Source of the DNA: Oscillospiraceae bacterium
GTDB lineage: Bacteria; Bacillota; Clostridia; Oscillospirales; Ruminococcaceae
Direction of reading: 5' to 3'
DNA: 24,177 nucleotides
Assembly: GCA_900757485.1 (NCBI GenBank)
Contig: CAAEOA010000017.1
Span: forward strand, 1-24,177
Shown: piece after piece, positions 7,574 through 14,149 of the stretch
Numbering within the stretch: the stretch's first letter is position 1
Layout: each line of letters starts with the position of its first letter
Translations under genes and position numbers: made by a program
The notes under the pieces: generated by a model
What the model was told of the DNA's origin: nothing
What the model saw: the letters and a program-made list of their open reading frames with translations, nothing else
The model's database searches: none

Positions 7574-7942
7574 TTATTTTAGTTCTACATTATCAACACG
7601 TACTCTGAGTAAAATAAAGTGTTCGTAACCAACAGAACCAAATCGTTGCTTCAAGATGGGACATTCCTCAAGCATTTTTTCTTTCAACATTTCTTCATCA
7701 CATTCAGTAGCCATGCCCGTAATTCTAATCCACTCACGACTATCAGGCTTCTTTGCAACAATTTGAATATTACCGTTCATTCTAATTTGTTTGTGTGCTT
7801 CATTTAGATCATTCGTAGAAAGGTAAAGGTACTCACCATCTTCCATCACTGCACCGAATGGGCGACCTGCAGGGCATTCGCCGTTTATTGTTAATACAAA
7901 GAAAGCACCGCACTCTCTCAAAAAATCGTATGCTTTACTCAT
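7574..7942 (-). CDS. Pyridoxamine 5'-phosphate oxidase family protein (FMN-binding split barrel), 122 aa
   Basis: The protein (MSKAYDFLRECGAFFVLTIN) shows the layout of single-domain PNPOx-like flavin-binding proteins: FFVLTINGECPAGRPFGAVM, YLYLSTNDLNEAHKQIRMN, IQIVAKKPDSREWIRITGMA, and a C-terminal strand that lines the dimer interface. Length (122) is normal for the small clostridial members, which are too short for the full PdxH enzyme. It is probably a cofactor-binding reductase or FMN/F420-type accessory protein with unknown substrate. GGAGG lies seven bases before ATG 7942; a longer frame to 7963 is not needed. It overlaps none of its neighbours functionally recognisable as a pathway. 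Confidence 0.88.
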   Translation of the reverse strand: MSKAYDFLRECGAFFVLTINGECPAGRPFGAVMEDGEYLYLSTNDLNEAHKQIRMNGNIQIVAKKPDSREWIRITGMATECDEEMLKEKMLEECPILKQRFGSVGYEHFILLRVRVDNVELK

Positions 7943-7959
7943 TTTATAACCTCCACATC

Positions 7960-9597
7960 TCATTTTTTACAATAGGCATCAAACATATTGAGTATCTGTT
8001 CCATAAGAATGGGATCAGGTTCAAAGCATTGCTTTTTATCGAGATACCCATTCATAAATTCTTCTTTCGTTTCGGCACTATACTCTCTGCCGTTATCCTC
8101 AACATAGGATTTGTAGTCAGCGTTCAACTGCTCACGATATGCCCAAGCCGCTTCGGAGTAGAACAGATAATCGTGTCCTTTATCCTCGTATAGCACAAAC
8201 TCAAATCTATCATCGTTTCCGAAAGCTTCGTAGAATTTGTCATATCCATACTTTGTGGGAACAGTAGTATCGCCCTTGCTATGTACGATCATAATGCCTG
8301 CATCGGTTCTCTCCAAGCCTTGAAGTGCTGATACAGCCGTAAATTCCTTGCCAAACTTGATACGCTCGTAGAGCTTCAGATAAGGCATAAGAATATGTAC
8401 GCCTGCGCCTGCCATCTGCTGACCTTGATATTCAAGCAGATCTTCGCTCTCGTTAAATCCGGCGACGATAACTGCCGCTTTGATGTCGGGGTGCATATAA
8501 AGCACGTTGCCGACAGAGTAACCACCCCAACTGTGTCCGAACAGAGCTATGGGAAGGTCTTTATATTCTTCGATTGCTACTACGTGGTGAAGTGCGTTAT
8601 CAAGACAGATAATGCCTTGCGGAAGCCCCTCAACGGCATCACCGCCACTATTATCGTTTCCTCTCGCATCATAGGCGAACACATAATAGCCGTTAGAAGT
8701 AAAGTAATCAATAAATGGCATATATGTATTGTGTCCACCGCCGCCAAGTCCGTGTGCGATTACCACAACACCCTTGACCTCTTGGTTTGCCTTTGAATAT
8801 TTATAGCCCGCAAGTGTAACGTCCTCGGATTGAAAGTCGCTTCTTTCCATTTGCAAGCCCTCGTAATCTTCTACTGAGAACTCCAACCAAGAAGCCGTTT
8901 CGTAACGCTCACCGAAAATCGACTCATATACGATAACCGTGGTAACGGGCAGGATGATCAGCGGAACTGCAAGGATCACGCAAATAACCGATATGATAAG
9001 TGCTTTTGCTCTTCCTTTTGCTTTTCGTCCAAGATAACGATTTACCTTTTTCCTATAGTTCAAGTAATCCTCTCCAAAAGATTCGAGCAAGAAATCTTCT
9101 TCCACATTGACAATCTGCAAATGGAACATCAATGCGGCGAAGATGGATACGGCAAACAGCACCCAGTTAAAGAACATCAACAGAATACCGAGATACACCA
9201 GATCAAAGCCGAGGAACGCAGGGTTACGGCTGATACTGAAGATCCCGCTTGTAACCAGTTCGGTCTTTTCAGTTTTGGAGACACCGGCTCGCCAGCTGTC
9301 ACGCATTGTAACGACTGCCGTGATGAACACAGCAACACCTGCGGCAGCAATCCCCACGCCAAGCCATCGTGCCCAGGGTGGCAGAAGCGTTGTGCCGAGG
9401 ATGATGCTGACAAGCTCCACTACGACCACAAGGATGGTAGATATCATCATCGTACACTCAACCCACTTCACAAAACCAGTCTTTCCGCTGCCGATTTGCG
9501 AGGTCTTGATACCTTTTTTCTTTTGTCCGAACATCTTTATGTAATAGCAAGCATAAAACGCAGCCATCAACACAAGCGCAATGATCTTGAATATCAT
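7960..9597 (-). CDS. Fusion of isoprenylcysteine-methyltransferase-like membrane domain and alpha/beta hydrolase, 545 aa
   Basis: The N-terminal half has several transmembrane helices (about 3-20, 48-68, 76-98, 130-160) and the ICMT/phospholipid-methyltransferase signature: GIFSISRNPAFLG (118-130), then EEDFLLESFGEDYLNYRKKV with E166/E167. A further helix (about 198-224) leads to an alpha/beta hydrolase domain. That domain has oxyanion motif HGLGGGG (282-288), nucleophile elbow GHSWGG with S356, acid D443 (KGDTTVP) and H475 (KGHDYLFY), so the catalytic triad looks complete. The frame is continuous, with no internal Met/RBS at the junction. Start ATG 9597 overlaps the upstream stop as ATGA. 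The hydrolase probably lies outside the membrane. Substrates are unknown. Confidence 0.9.
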   Translation of the reverse strand: MIFKIIALVLMAAFYACYYIKMFGQKKKGIKTSQIGSGKTGFVKWVECTMMISTILVVVVELVSIILGTTLLPPWARWLGVGIAAAGVAVFITAVVTMRDSWRAGVSKTEKTELVTSGIFSISRNPAFLGFDLVYLGILLMFFNWVLFAVSIFAALMFHLQIVNVEEDFLLESFGEDYLNYRKKVNRYLGRKAKGRAKALIISVICVILAVPLIILPVTTVIVYESIFGERYETASWLEFSVEDYEGLQMERSDFQSEDVTLAGYKYSKANQEVKGVVVIAHGLGGGGHNTYMPFIDYFTSNGYYVFAYDARGNDNSGGDAVEGLPQGIICLDNALHHVVAIEEYKDLPIALFGHSWGGYSVGNVLYMHPDIKAAVIVAGFNESEDLLEYQGQQMAGAGVHILMPYLKLYERIKFGKEFTAVSALQGLERTDAGIMIVHSKGDTTVPTKYGYDKFYEAFGNDDRFEFVLYEDKGHDYLFYSEAAWAYREQLNADYKSYVEDNGREYSAETKEEFMNGYLDKKQCFEPDPILMEQILNMFDAYCKK

Positions 9598-9800
9598 TTC
9601 TTATCTTCTCCGTTTTGGTCTTCTTTACCGCTTTTCTTACCCTTTGTAAGCCAATAAGATCCAAGACACAGCCACACTGATCCAATACAGAGCCACACGG
9701 TTGCCATTGAATCTTTATTCGTATAACCAATTATAGCTGCGATATAGAAACAGACCGCAGTAATATAATTAAGAACAGAAATCCATTTTTCCTTTTTCAT
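9594..9800 (-). CDS. Small two-span membrane protein, 68 aa
   Basis: ATG 9800 is preferred because AAGG lies seven bases upstream; GTG 9806, which overlaps the preceding stop, is the alternative. The product has two helices (about 8-25 and 31-50) and a basic, Gly/Lys/Asp-rich cytoplasmic tail (KKSGKEDQNGEDKK). It overlaps the fusion methyltransferase/hydrolase gene by 4 bp, so translation is probably coupled. No recognised family; a small partner of the adjacent membrane enzyme is a guess. Confidence 0.75.
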   Translation of the reverse strand: MKKEKWISVLNYITAVCFYIAAIIGYTNKDSMATVWLCIGSVWLCLGSYWLTKGKKSGKEDQNGEDKK

Positions 9801-9802
9801 CT

Positions 9803-10435
9803 TCACACCTTCCTTATGGGATGCCGCACTACCGTTTTGAGTTTACTCGGATCGCTTTTACGCGGATCAGAGAGATAGATTTCGTGATGATAGCGGGTAT
9901 CGGTAATATCAACTTCATAACCGTTTTGTTCAGCGCATTCGTGCATAGCCTCAATCGTTGCCGGCTCGTCATCGTAAGGCCCGATGTGCATACACTGTAC
10001 GCAAAGTCCTTCGTTGTATGTAAGGAACTCCACCTTGGAGAAATCCGTCTTTTTCTTCTTCGTTGCCTCTGAAACTGCCCAATCAAAGTCTGCCTTTGTA
10101 ACAAAGTCAGGCAAGCGAATAAGGGAAATAAAGCTAAAGTTCTCCTTATGGGCGTAGTCAATACCATCCACGCCGTCCTGCCACCAAAATCCTTCAAGGG
10201 GCGGAACAACATATTCAAAGTAACCGTCGATCTTATGATCGCCTTTATAGCTCATTTTGATAGTGAATGCAATTCCGTAGAGCAGACCGATAGACTCTTT
10301 ATATTCGCCATTTTCATCGTTAGGATTTCCATTACCACGAACTGCGATATAGTTCATCGATGGCACCTCCACAATGCCCGGCTTCTTCGGAGGCATATAA
10401 AATTCTTTGTATTCTTTTTTATAATCAAACGGCAT
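9803..10435 (-). CDS. GyrI-like domain protein (COG4832 type), 210 aa
   Basis: The 210-residue product begins MPFDYKKEYKEFYMPPKKPG. It contains the GyrI-like (SHS2-repeat) small-molecule-binding pattern of stand-alone family members: IVEVPSMNYIAVRGNGNPND, YGIAFTIKMS, FEYVVPPLEGFWW, and the second repeat LCVQCMHIGPYDDEPATIEAMH. These proteins resemble the C-terminal effector domain of AraC-family regulators but lack DNA-binding helices, and some relatives hydrolyse or bind cyclic/hydrophobic compounds. Start ATG 10435 has AGAGG upstream, inside the end of the CPBP gene, which it overlaps by 11 bp. Ligand unknown. Confidence 0.88.
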   Translation of the reverse strand: MPFDYKKEYKEFYMPPKKPGIVEVPSMNYIAVRGNGNPNDENGEYKESIGLLYGIAFTIKMSYKGDHKIDGYFEYVVPPLEGFWWQDGVDGIDYAHKENFSFISLIRLPDFVTKADFDWAVSEATKKKKTDFSKVEFLTYNEGLCVQCMHIGPYDDEPATIEAMHECAEQNGYEVDITDTRYHHEIYLSDPRKSDPSKLKTVVRHPIRKV

Positions 10436-11177
10436 CGTTCGTCCTCTCTTTCTGAGGTTCTCTGTAGTACAGCCAAATAGAAAATACAAGTGCCGCAATC
10501 AATCCCACAACCAAAATCCAGTTCACCTTAATTACAAAAAGTGAAAGCATCAAATTGGAAAAGCCGTGGAAGACAACACAACAGAATACGCTCTTTGTCT
10601 TCTTATAGACCGTGGCAAGCCAGAAGCTCAAAATCAAGCCGTAGATGCAATACAGACCGAAGTTCATGCCCTGCTGTGATGTGCCTACTACAAACCAAAG
10701 CGGAATATGCCACGCCATCCAAATACAACCCGTAATCAATGTTGCAATCGGAAACGGAAGCTTCTTTTCTAACTCCGGTTGCAGGATGCCTCTCCAGCCA
10801 AGCTCTTCGTTACCGCCACCTATGATCGTTGCCGATAGCAAAACAATAGGCGCTGCAAACCAAGGTATCTGCGGATTGGTCTCCATAGAAGACACACCTA
10901 TAACCGTTCCTTGAATTGCACAGAATAGCAGCAGATACCAAAAGCTATTCTTCTTGCCACTGAAAACAAAGCGTAATATTTCCCTTGGTGTTTTCTTCGG
11001 AAGCACGCATATTGCAGCGATTGTAGGTCCAAAGCCACCAACTACGTGAATCAAGGTGAAAATGCCTTGCGACGAATTAACAATATTCAAATTTGTTAGC
11101 AAAGCCAACCCCCACCAACAAGTGTAGGTTATGGCAAATGTGATAATCAAATATGTAATTATCTTATTTTTGTTCAT
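10425..11177 (-). CDS. CPBP-family intramembrane metalloprotease (CAAX/Abi type), 250 aa
   Basis: This is a multi-pass membrane protease of the CPBP family. Motif 1 is E124-E125-L-G-W-R129-G, motif 2 is WMAWH157, and motif 3 is VVFH204-GFSN208, which together form the metal-binding glutamate/histidine site. About seven hydrophobic helices are visible. Start ATG 11177 has AGGAG eight bases before it; the longer open frame upstream lacks similarity and support. In Firmicutes such proteins process membrane-bound peptides, take part in bacteriocin self-immunity, or have unknown substrates. No bacteriocin gene is visible nearby, though several uncharacterised short membrane proteins are. It overlaps the GyrI-like gene by 11 bp. 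Confidence 0.93.
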   Translation of the reverse strand: MNKNKIITYLIITFAITYTCWWGLALLTNLNIVNSSQGIFTLIHVVGGFGPTIAAICVLPKKTPREILRFVFSGKKNSFWYLLLFCAIQGTVIGVSSMETNPQIPWFAAPIVLLSATIIGGGNEELGWRGILQPELEKKLPFPIATLITGCIWMAWHIPLWFVVGTSQQGMNFGLYCIYGLILSFWLATVYKKTKSVFCCVVFHGFSNLMLSLFVIKVNWILVVGLIAALVFSIWLYYREPQKERTNDAV

Positions 11178-11230
11178 TGACTTATCTCCTTTTTGGCTCG
11201 GGCAATTCTTCGTACATTTTCTCATTTGAA

Positions 11231-11656
11231 TTAACGTAGTTTTTTTAAAGCCTTTATGAAGCTGACACTTTTCATCATCATAAGTATCGCAAGCAAGTCT
11301 GATGCAATTAACTGTCCAATAGCTGCAGCCGGTATAGGTTCTAAAGGCCAAGGTTCTATGAAGGTTGCCAAGGCCGCTCTGAACACCCACACAACTGTAA
11401 GGAAATAGTAAAAGTATATAACTTCTTTATTAAGAGATAACGCCTTTCTCCCAAGCAAAAGAAGCATAAAACTAAGTCCAAATAATAGTAATGAAAAGCA
11501 ATAGTTTGTATAATCAATTCCAACAATCAGGTTTTCATATTGTATAGGTAGGTAATCATACCATTGAAACATCCAAGGAACAAAAAAGTGCCATAACCCT
11601 ACCAGCATACTTACGGTCACCGTTATATAATATAGAATCTTGTTCAATTTTTTCAT
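11231..11656 (-). CDS. Four-span membrane protein of unknown function, 141 aa
   Basis: Four predicted transmembrane helices lie at about 8-26, 50-68, 80-98 and 108-127. Aromatic-rich first-loop residues (FFVPWMFQWYDYLP) and conserved-looking Pro/Trp positions (FIEPWPLEPIP) occur between them. It ends in a basic tail. AAGGAG lies eight bases before ATG 11656. It is 12 bp from the preceding gene and 53 bp from the CPBP protease, the largest gap in region A and still without a visible terminator. I cannot place it in a named family. Confidence 0.82.
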   Translation of the reverse strand: MKKLNKILYYITVTVSMLVGLWHFFVPWMFQWYDYLPIQYENLIVGIDYTNYCFSLLLFGLSFMLLLLGRKALSLNKEVIYFYYFLTVVWVFRAALATFIEPWPLEPIPAAAIGQLIASDLLAILMMMKSVSFIKALKKLR

Positions 11657-11668
11657 TTTGGGTTCTCC

Positions 11669-12097
11669 TTAAAAACAGGTAAGACCGTATCCCACAATCG
11701 GTCCTGCAAAGATCGCGATGTATATCAGTGTGATCCACGGTTGGTAGTCCACGTAGAACTCCTTGAAAGACAAGCTCCACGGGTGTTTGATAAGTACCCA
11801 ACCGAACACATCAAAGACGATACAGATGCCTGCCCATATTGCTCCCGTAATCAGAGCTTCGCTCAATGTCGGCTCGGCAAGACCATTCATATATGCAAAG
11901 CCAAAGATTGAAAACGATATGATGTTATAAAGCGGATGCCACGGCTTTGTTGCTTCATAGCCTTCGCCCATTCTGTTCTCGTCCATCGGTTTCATCCCAA
12001 GAATATAAATATTGATTATGGTATGAACAATACCGGCACAAGTGACTAATATGTAGCTAATCCAAAACCATAGCATCGACATTCCAAAATTAGCCAT
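11669..12097 (-). CDS. Four-span membrane protein of unknown function, 142 aa
   Basis: The protein has four hydrophobic segments (about 7-33, 58-75, 83-104, 122-140). A conserved-looking loop motif HPWSLSFKEFYVDYQPW links helices three and four. A charged segment near residues 36-52 (MKPMDENRMGEGYEATKPW) is probably cytoplasmic. It shares one base with the stop of the upstream IreB-like gene (TAATG), and AAGGAG lies eight bases before the ATG, so the pair is translationally linked. I do not recognise the family. Its neighbour at 11231-11656 has similar size and topology, but the sequences are not obviously related. Confidence 0.82.
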   Translation of the reverse strand: MANFGMSMLWFWISYILVTCAGIVHTIINIYILGMKPMDENRMGEGYEATKPWHPLYNIISFSIFGFAYMNGLAEPTLSEALITGAIWAGICIVFDVFGWVLIKHPWSLSFKEFYVDYQPWITLIYIAIFAGPIVGYGLTCF

Positions 12098-12297
12098 TAC
12101 TTCATCTCCTTTACGAAGCGTTTCACTCGGTCCATATCAAGCGTTACAATCAACTGTCGCGCTCCTTTATGGCTGGTGATATATGTAGGCTCGTTTTCCA
12201 TAACATAGCCGGTGAGTTGTGCATACGGATCGTAGCCTTTTTCTTTTAATGCTGCAACGATATGCTCCATCGATGCAATGAATTGTCTTTCGTCCAC
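12097..12297 (-). CDS. IreB-family (UPF0297-like) small protein, 66 aa
   Basis: The segment ALKEKGYDPYAQLTGYVMEN followed by EPTYITSHKGAR matches the core of IreB/UPF0297: a helix, GY[ND]P, Q[IL]xGY[VI], then P-x-YI...AR. IreB is a small dimeric protein phosphorylated by the IreK/PrkC Ser/Thr kinase and tied to cephalosporin resistance in enterococci. This copy is short and begins MDERQFIASMEHIV, so it lacks the N-terminal threonines phosphorylated in Enterococcus IreB. That points to a divergent paralogue. Start is GTG 12297 with GGAGG eight bases upstream. It lies 16 bp after the XRE gene. Confidence 0.78.
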   Translation of the reverse strand: MDERQFIASMEHIVAALKEKGYDPYAQLTGYVMENEPTYITSHKGARQLIVTLDMDRVKRFVKEMK

Positions 12298-12313
12298 TTC
12301 TTACGCCTCCAAG

Positions 12314-12529
12314 TTATTGTGCATCTTTCTCCTGCACAATCTCCATAATCTCATCAAACTCACAATGCAGTGCAGAACAAATCTTTACAAGGATATCACT
12401 GCTTACGTGTTCATCGTGTCCCATTTTTGTAATTGTGGACCAACTAATACCTGCACGAGCCATCAAATCTTTCTTTTTCATATCACGGTCAATGAGCAAT
12501 TTCCAAAGTCTCTTATAACTGATAGCCAT
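12314..12529 (-). CDS. Small XRE-family (Cro/CI) transcriptional regulator, 71 aa
   Basis: Nearly the whole protein is a helix-turn-helix of the compact clostridial type: AISYKRLWKLLIDRDMKKKD, then LMARAGISWSTITKMGHDEHV with ISWSTITKM as recognition helix, then VSSDILVKICSALHCEFDEI. GGAGG lies seven bases before ATG 12529. It is the first gene behind the promoter at 12566-12594, and the remaining region A genes follow in the same direction. It may therefore control the whole cluster, including its own expression. No effector domain is present. Confidence 0.93.
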   Translation of the reverse strand: MAISYKRLWKLLIDRDMKKKDLMARAGISWSTITKMGHDEHVSSDILVKICSALHCEFDEIMEIVQEKDAQ

Positions 12530-12565
12530 TGTGTTACCTCCGGTTATTCCATATAGTTATACTTC

Positions 12566-12594
12566 ATTATACCATTCCATTCGTGCAAATACAA
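12566..12594 (-). promoter_or_regulatory. Sigma-A-type promoter of the region A cluster
   Basis: On the minus strand, TTGTAT (12589-12594) and TATAAT (12566-12571) are separated by 17 bp, a good vegetative promoter. Transcription would start near 12559, about 30 bp before the XRE start codon. No other promoter of similar quality was seen between here and position 1. Confidence 0.7.
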
Positions 12595-12661
12595 GAATAT
12601 TCACTCAATTGGCGTAACGCGAGAGCAAAAAATATATGTGGGCGAGAGGAGAACGACTCAG

Positions 12662-12988
12662 TTACTCTTTATTCAGCTTGGCCTCTATATCTACCAAAAG
12701 CTTCTTAATAGCTTGCGGCTCGTCTATAGAAAGGCTCTCTTTGATAACAGCCAATACGATTCCAACCGTTAAATTGAAATCCTCAGGTGTCAAGTCCCTT
12801 GTGTGTATGATGGTATCATCCAGTATGAGTTGTGCTGCATGCTCAGGACCCTTTGCGTGCCATTTCAGCGCCATTCGGTCGATGATTTCACCGAGAGACA
12901 ATCCGCTTACTTCACACATTTTATCAAGAGATGCTTTTGTTGCGGGCAATACATTTGCAGAAATCAGTATCAGTCCGGTTTCACTCAT
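12662..12988 (-). CDS. Unknown 108-aa protein
   Basis: GGAGG lies seven bases before ATG 12988, and the gene follows the SLOG-like gene by 15 bp, so the two are probably co-transcribed. The product is helical and soluble. The segment TKASLDKMCEVSGLSLGEII resembles the helix-helix part of ribbon-helix-helix proteins, but this is only a visual likeness. The remainder (DLTPEDFNLTVGIVLAVIKE and EAKLNKE) is helical. No catalytic motif. The roughly 70 bp after the stop contain no convincing terminator. Confidence 0.75.
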   Translation of the reverse strand: MSETGLILISANVLPATKASLDKMCEVSGLSLGEIIDRMALKWHAKGPEHAAQLILDDTIIHTRDLTPEDFNLTVGIVLAVIKESLSIDEPQAIKKLLVDIEAKLNKE

Positions 12989-13003
12989 TGTTCTTCCTCC
13001 AAA

Positions 13004-13480
13004 TCATTCATCTTCTTGCTCTGCAATGTTAATAATGGGTTTGCCAATCTTCTCGGCATACTGAATGGTTTTATAAGCGCCACCGTTTTTTCGTTCTATA
13101 TAGCAAACGATAAGATCAGCTCTGTCAACCATTTCTCGGTTCCTTATTTGAATAGCCGCTTTAGGATGTGCTTTCGATGCCTCAAAGGATACTTCGATAT
13201 CATCATAATATTCCTCGTAATAATCCTGGTTGTTCGCATACTCTGCAGAAGCATATGGCAAAACGAGAACCAAAGAGCTGTTGTCATCTCTATAATTCTT
13301 TTTACACCTTAATACCGTCGAAGAAACATACTGATCAAAGTCGCCGTTTCTTCCTACCACAAAATCAACGTACTCTTTGTCACGCATTAAAGAGCGTATA
13401 ATTTCCTCTAAGCGTTCTTCAACTGCCAGCATATTATCAATATACCTGTGGCCAAAAAATGCTACCGTGAACAATTTCAT
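13004..13480 (-). CDS. SLOG-like (YpsA/DUF1273-related) Rossmann-fold protein, 158 aa
   Basis: ATG 13480 is chosen because GGAG lies eight bases upstream and the protein then starts at the first beta strand, MKLFTVAFFGHR. The FFGHR motif, the VVGRNGDFDQYVSS segment after helix one, the long helix-loop with SAEYANNQDYYEEYYDD, and the late DRADLIVCYIERKNGGAYKT strand-helix unit fit the SLOG superfamily. Members bind nucleotide-derived ligands and include sensor proteins in conflict systems and YpsA. The family call is by motif memory. It is the first gene behind an attenuator-like leader, which implies ligand- or signal-dependent expression. Confidence 0.78.
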   Translation of the reverse strand: MKLFTVAFFGHRYIDNMLAVEERLEEIIRSLMRDKEYVDFVVGRNGDFDQYVSSTVLRCKKNYRDDNSSLVLVLPYASAEYANNQDYYEEYYDDIEVSFEASKAHPKAAIQIRNREMVDRADLIVCYIERKNGGAYKTIQYAEKIGKPIINIAEQEDE

Positions 13481-13489
13481 AAACAAAAC

Positions 13490-13532
13490 TCCAAAAAACA
13501 AAATGCCCATCGAACGATACAGTCCGATGGGC
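13490..13532 (-). terminator. Intrinsic terminator/attenuator directly before the SLOG-like gene
   Basis: Minus-strand stem GCCCATCG (13525-13532) pairs perfectly with CGATGGGC (13505-13512) across a 12-nt loop. The run ATTTTGTTTTTT follows (13493-13504) and continues straight into the GGAG ribosome binding site. Position immediately before the start codon makes regulated attenuation more likely than a plain end-of-gene signal. Confidence 0.8.
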
Positions 13533-13703
13533 TATCTTTCAACTCGCTATCTCTTTAATCAGTTCCAACGGAACCAACGGACTTACACCGCAAAGGGATT
13601 GGATATACCTCACCGCGAGGCGGACACCGATAAATATGTGTGTATAGCGGTTGTCAAGATTCTCTCTTCAGTTACATTTGCTCATCTAATTTTGCATCTG
13701 TTC
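13533..13703 (-). promoter_or_regulatory. Structured leader RNA with possible antiterminator (unidentified cis-regulatory element)
   Basis: About 170 nt lie between the predicted start (near 13703) and the terminator. Visible minus-strand helices include ACCGC (13647-13651) with GCGGT (13587-13591) closing an internal domain, the small hairpin CCTC-GCGGT-GAGG, and GTTCC-GTT-GGAAC near 13562-13574. The segment AGTCCGTTGG (complement of 13574-13583) can pair at nine of ten positions with CCATCGGACT, which contains the 5' arm of the terminator. This would form an antiterminator. I do not recognise a named riboswitch class, and T-box hallmarks are absent. Together with the terminator and promoters this accounts for the 331-bp gap 13481-13811. 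Confidence 0.5.
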
Positions 13704-13709
13704 CTTACT

Positions 13710-13738
13710 ATTATACTTTTGCTCTAAATATTAGTCAA
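13710..13738 (-). promoter_or_regulatory. Strong sigma-A promoter driving the SLOG-like leader
   Basis: On the minus strand TTGACT (13733-13738) and TATAAT (13710-13715) are exactly 17 bp apart. This is among the two best promoters in the window. It faces away from the plus-strand XRE gene, with about 75 bp between the -35 box and that gene's start codon. Confidence 0.85.
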
Positions 13739-13778
13739 GTGCTCTATGCTATATACGGCGATAAAAAGCAGGAAAAAG

Positions 13779-13784
13779 TATAAT
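13779..13784 (+). promoter_or_regulatory. Probable -10 element of the plus-strand XRE gene
   Basis: TATAAT lies 28 bp upstream of the XRE start codon. No clear -35 box is present at 17-18 bp (the sequence there is CGGCGA). The promoter may therefore be weak, or dependent on an activator or on relief of repression. Only the -10 element is supported. Confidence 0.45.
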
Positions 13785-13811
13785 AATATTAAGAAAGGCA
13801 GGTGACTGTAA

Positions 13812-14099
13812 ATGAGTAAAGAGGTTGAATTCAAAAATAGAGATAGATTCATCCAACTCGGCATTGCAATAGCTGCGCTTCGTAAGATGCGTGGTATGTC
13901 TCAAGAGAAGCTTGCAGAGTTATCCAATGTGAGCCGTTCACATATCAGCGCAATAGAAGCTCCGGGTATTGTTCGCCCGTTCTCCCTTGAGGTCTTTTAC
14001 AATATTGCAGACGCCTTAGACATAGATCCGGCGGATCTAATTAACGCATCCGTTTTCCCGGATAAGATTATAACAAATCCAAAGAACAAAAACAAATAA
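13812..14099 (+). CDS. XRE-family (Cro/CI) transcriptional regulator, 95 aa
   Basis: This is the only plus-strand gene. Residues 14-72 form a canonical lambda-repressor-type helix-turn-helix: LGIAIAALRKMRGMSQEKLA, ELSNVSRSHISAIE as the turn and recognition helix, then FSLEVFYNIADALDIDPADL. Length and lack of a C-terminal sensor domain are typical of small element-borne regulators. AGGTGA precedes ATG 13812. It is divergent from the SLOG leader promoter and convergent with the AP2 gene, with a shared terminator between them. It may regulate the divergent promoter, itself, or the DUF3268 unit; none of this is shown by the sequence. Confidence 0.95.
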   Translation: MSKEVEFKNRDRFIQLGIAIAALRKMRGMSQEKLAELSNVSRSHISAIEAPGIVRPFSLEVFYNIADALDIDPADLINASVFPDKIITNPKNKNK

Positions 14100-14104
14100 A
14101 AAAG

Positions 14105-14145
14105 AGGTCGCCTGGGCGGTTAAGCTCAGACGACCTTTCTTTATG
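14105..14145. terminator. Bidirectional intrinsic terminator between XRE and AP2 genes
   Basis: AGGTCG (14105-14110) pairs with CGACCT (14131-14136), extended by CTGGGC/GCTCAG with one wobble pair and a short loop. TTTCTTT follows on the plus strand. On the minus strand the hairpin is followed by CTTTTTTATTT. It ends both converging units. Confidence 0.85.
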
Positions 14146-14149
14146 TGCA

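Noticed and set aside
13533..13703. T-box or another named riboswitch class
   Set aside because: T-box sequence hallmarks are absent, and I recognise no consensus of a known class; left as unidentified.
13377..13727. A 116-codon plus-strand open frame across the leader region
   Set aside because: It has no ribosome binding site, overlaps the SLOG-like gene antisense, and the leader's hairpins and promoter explain the sequence better.
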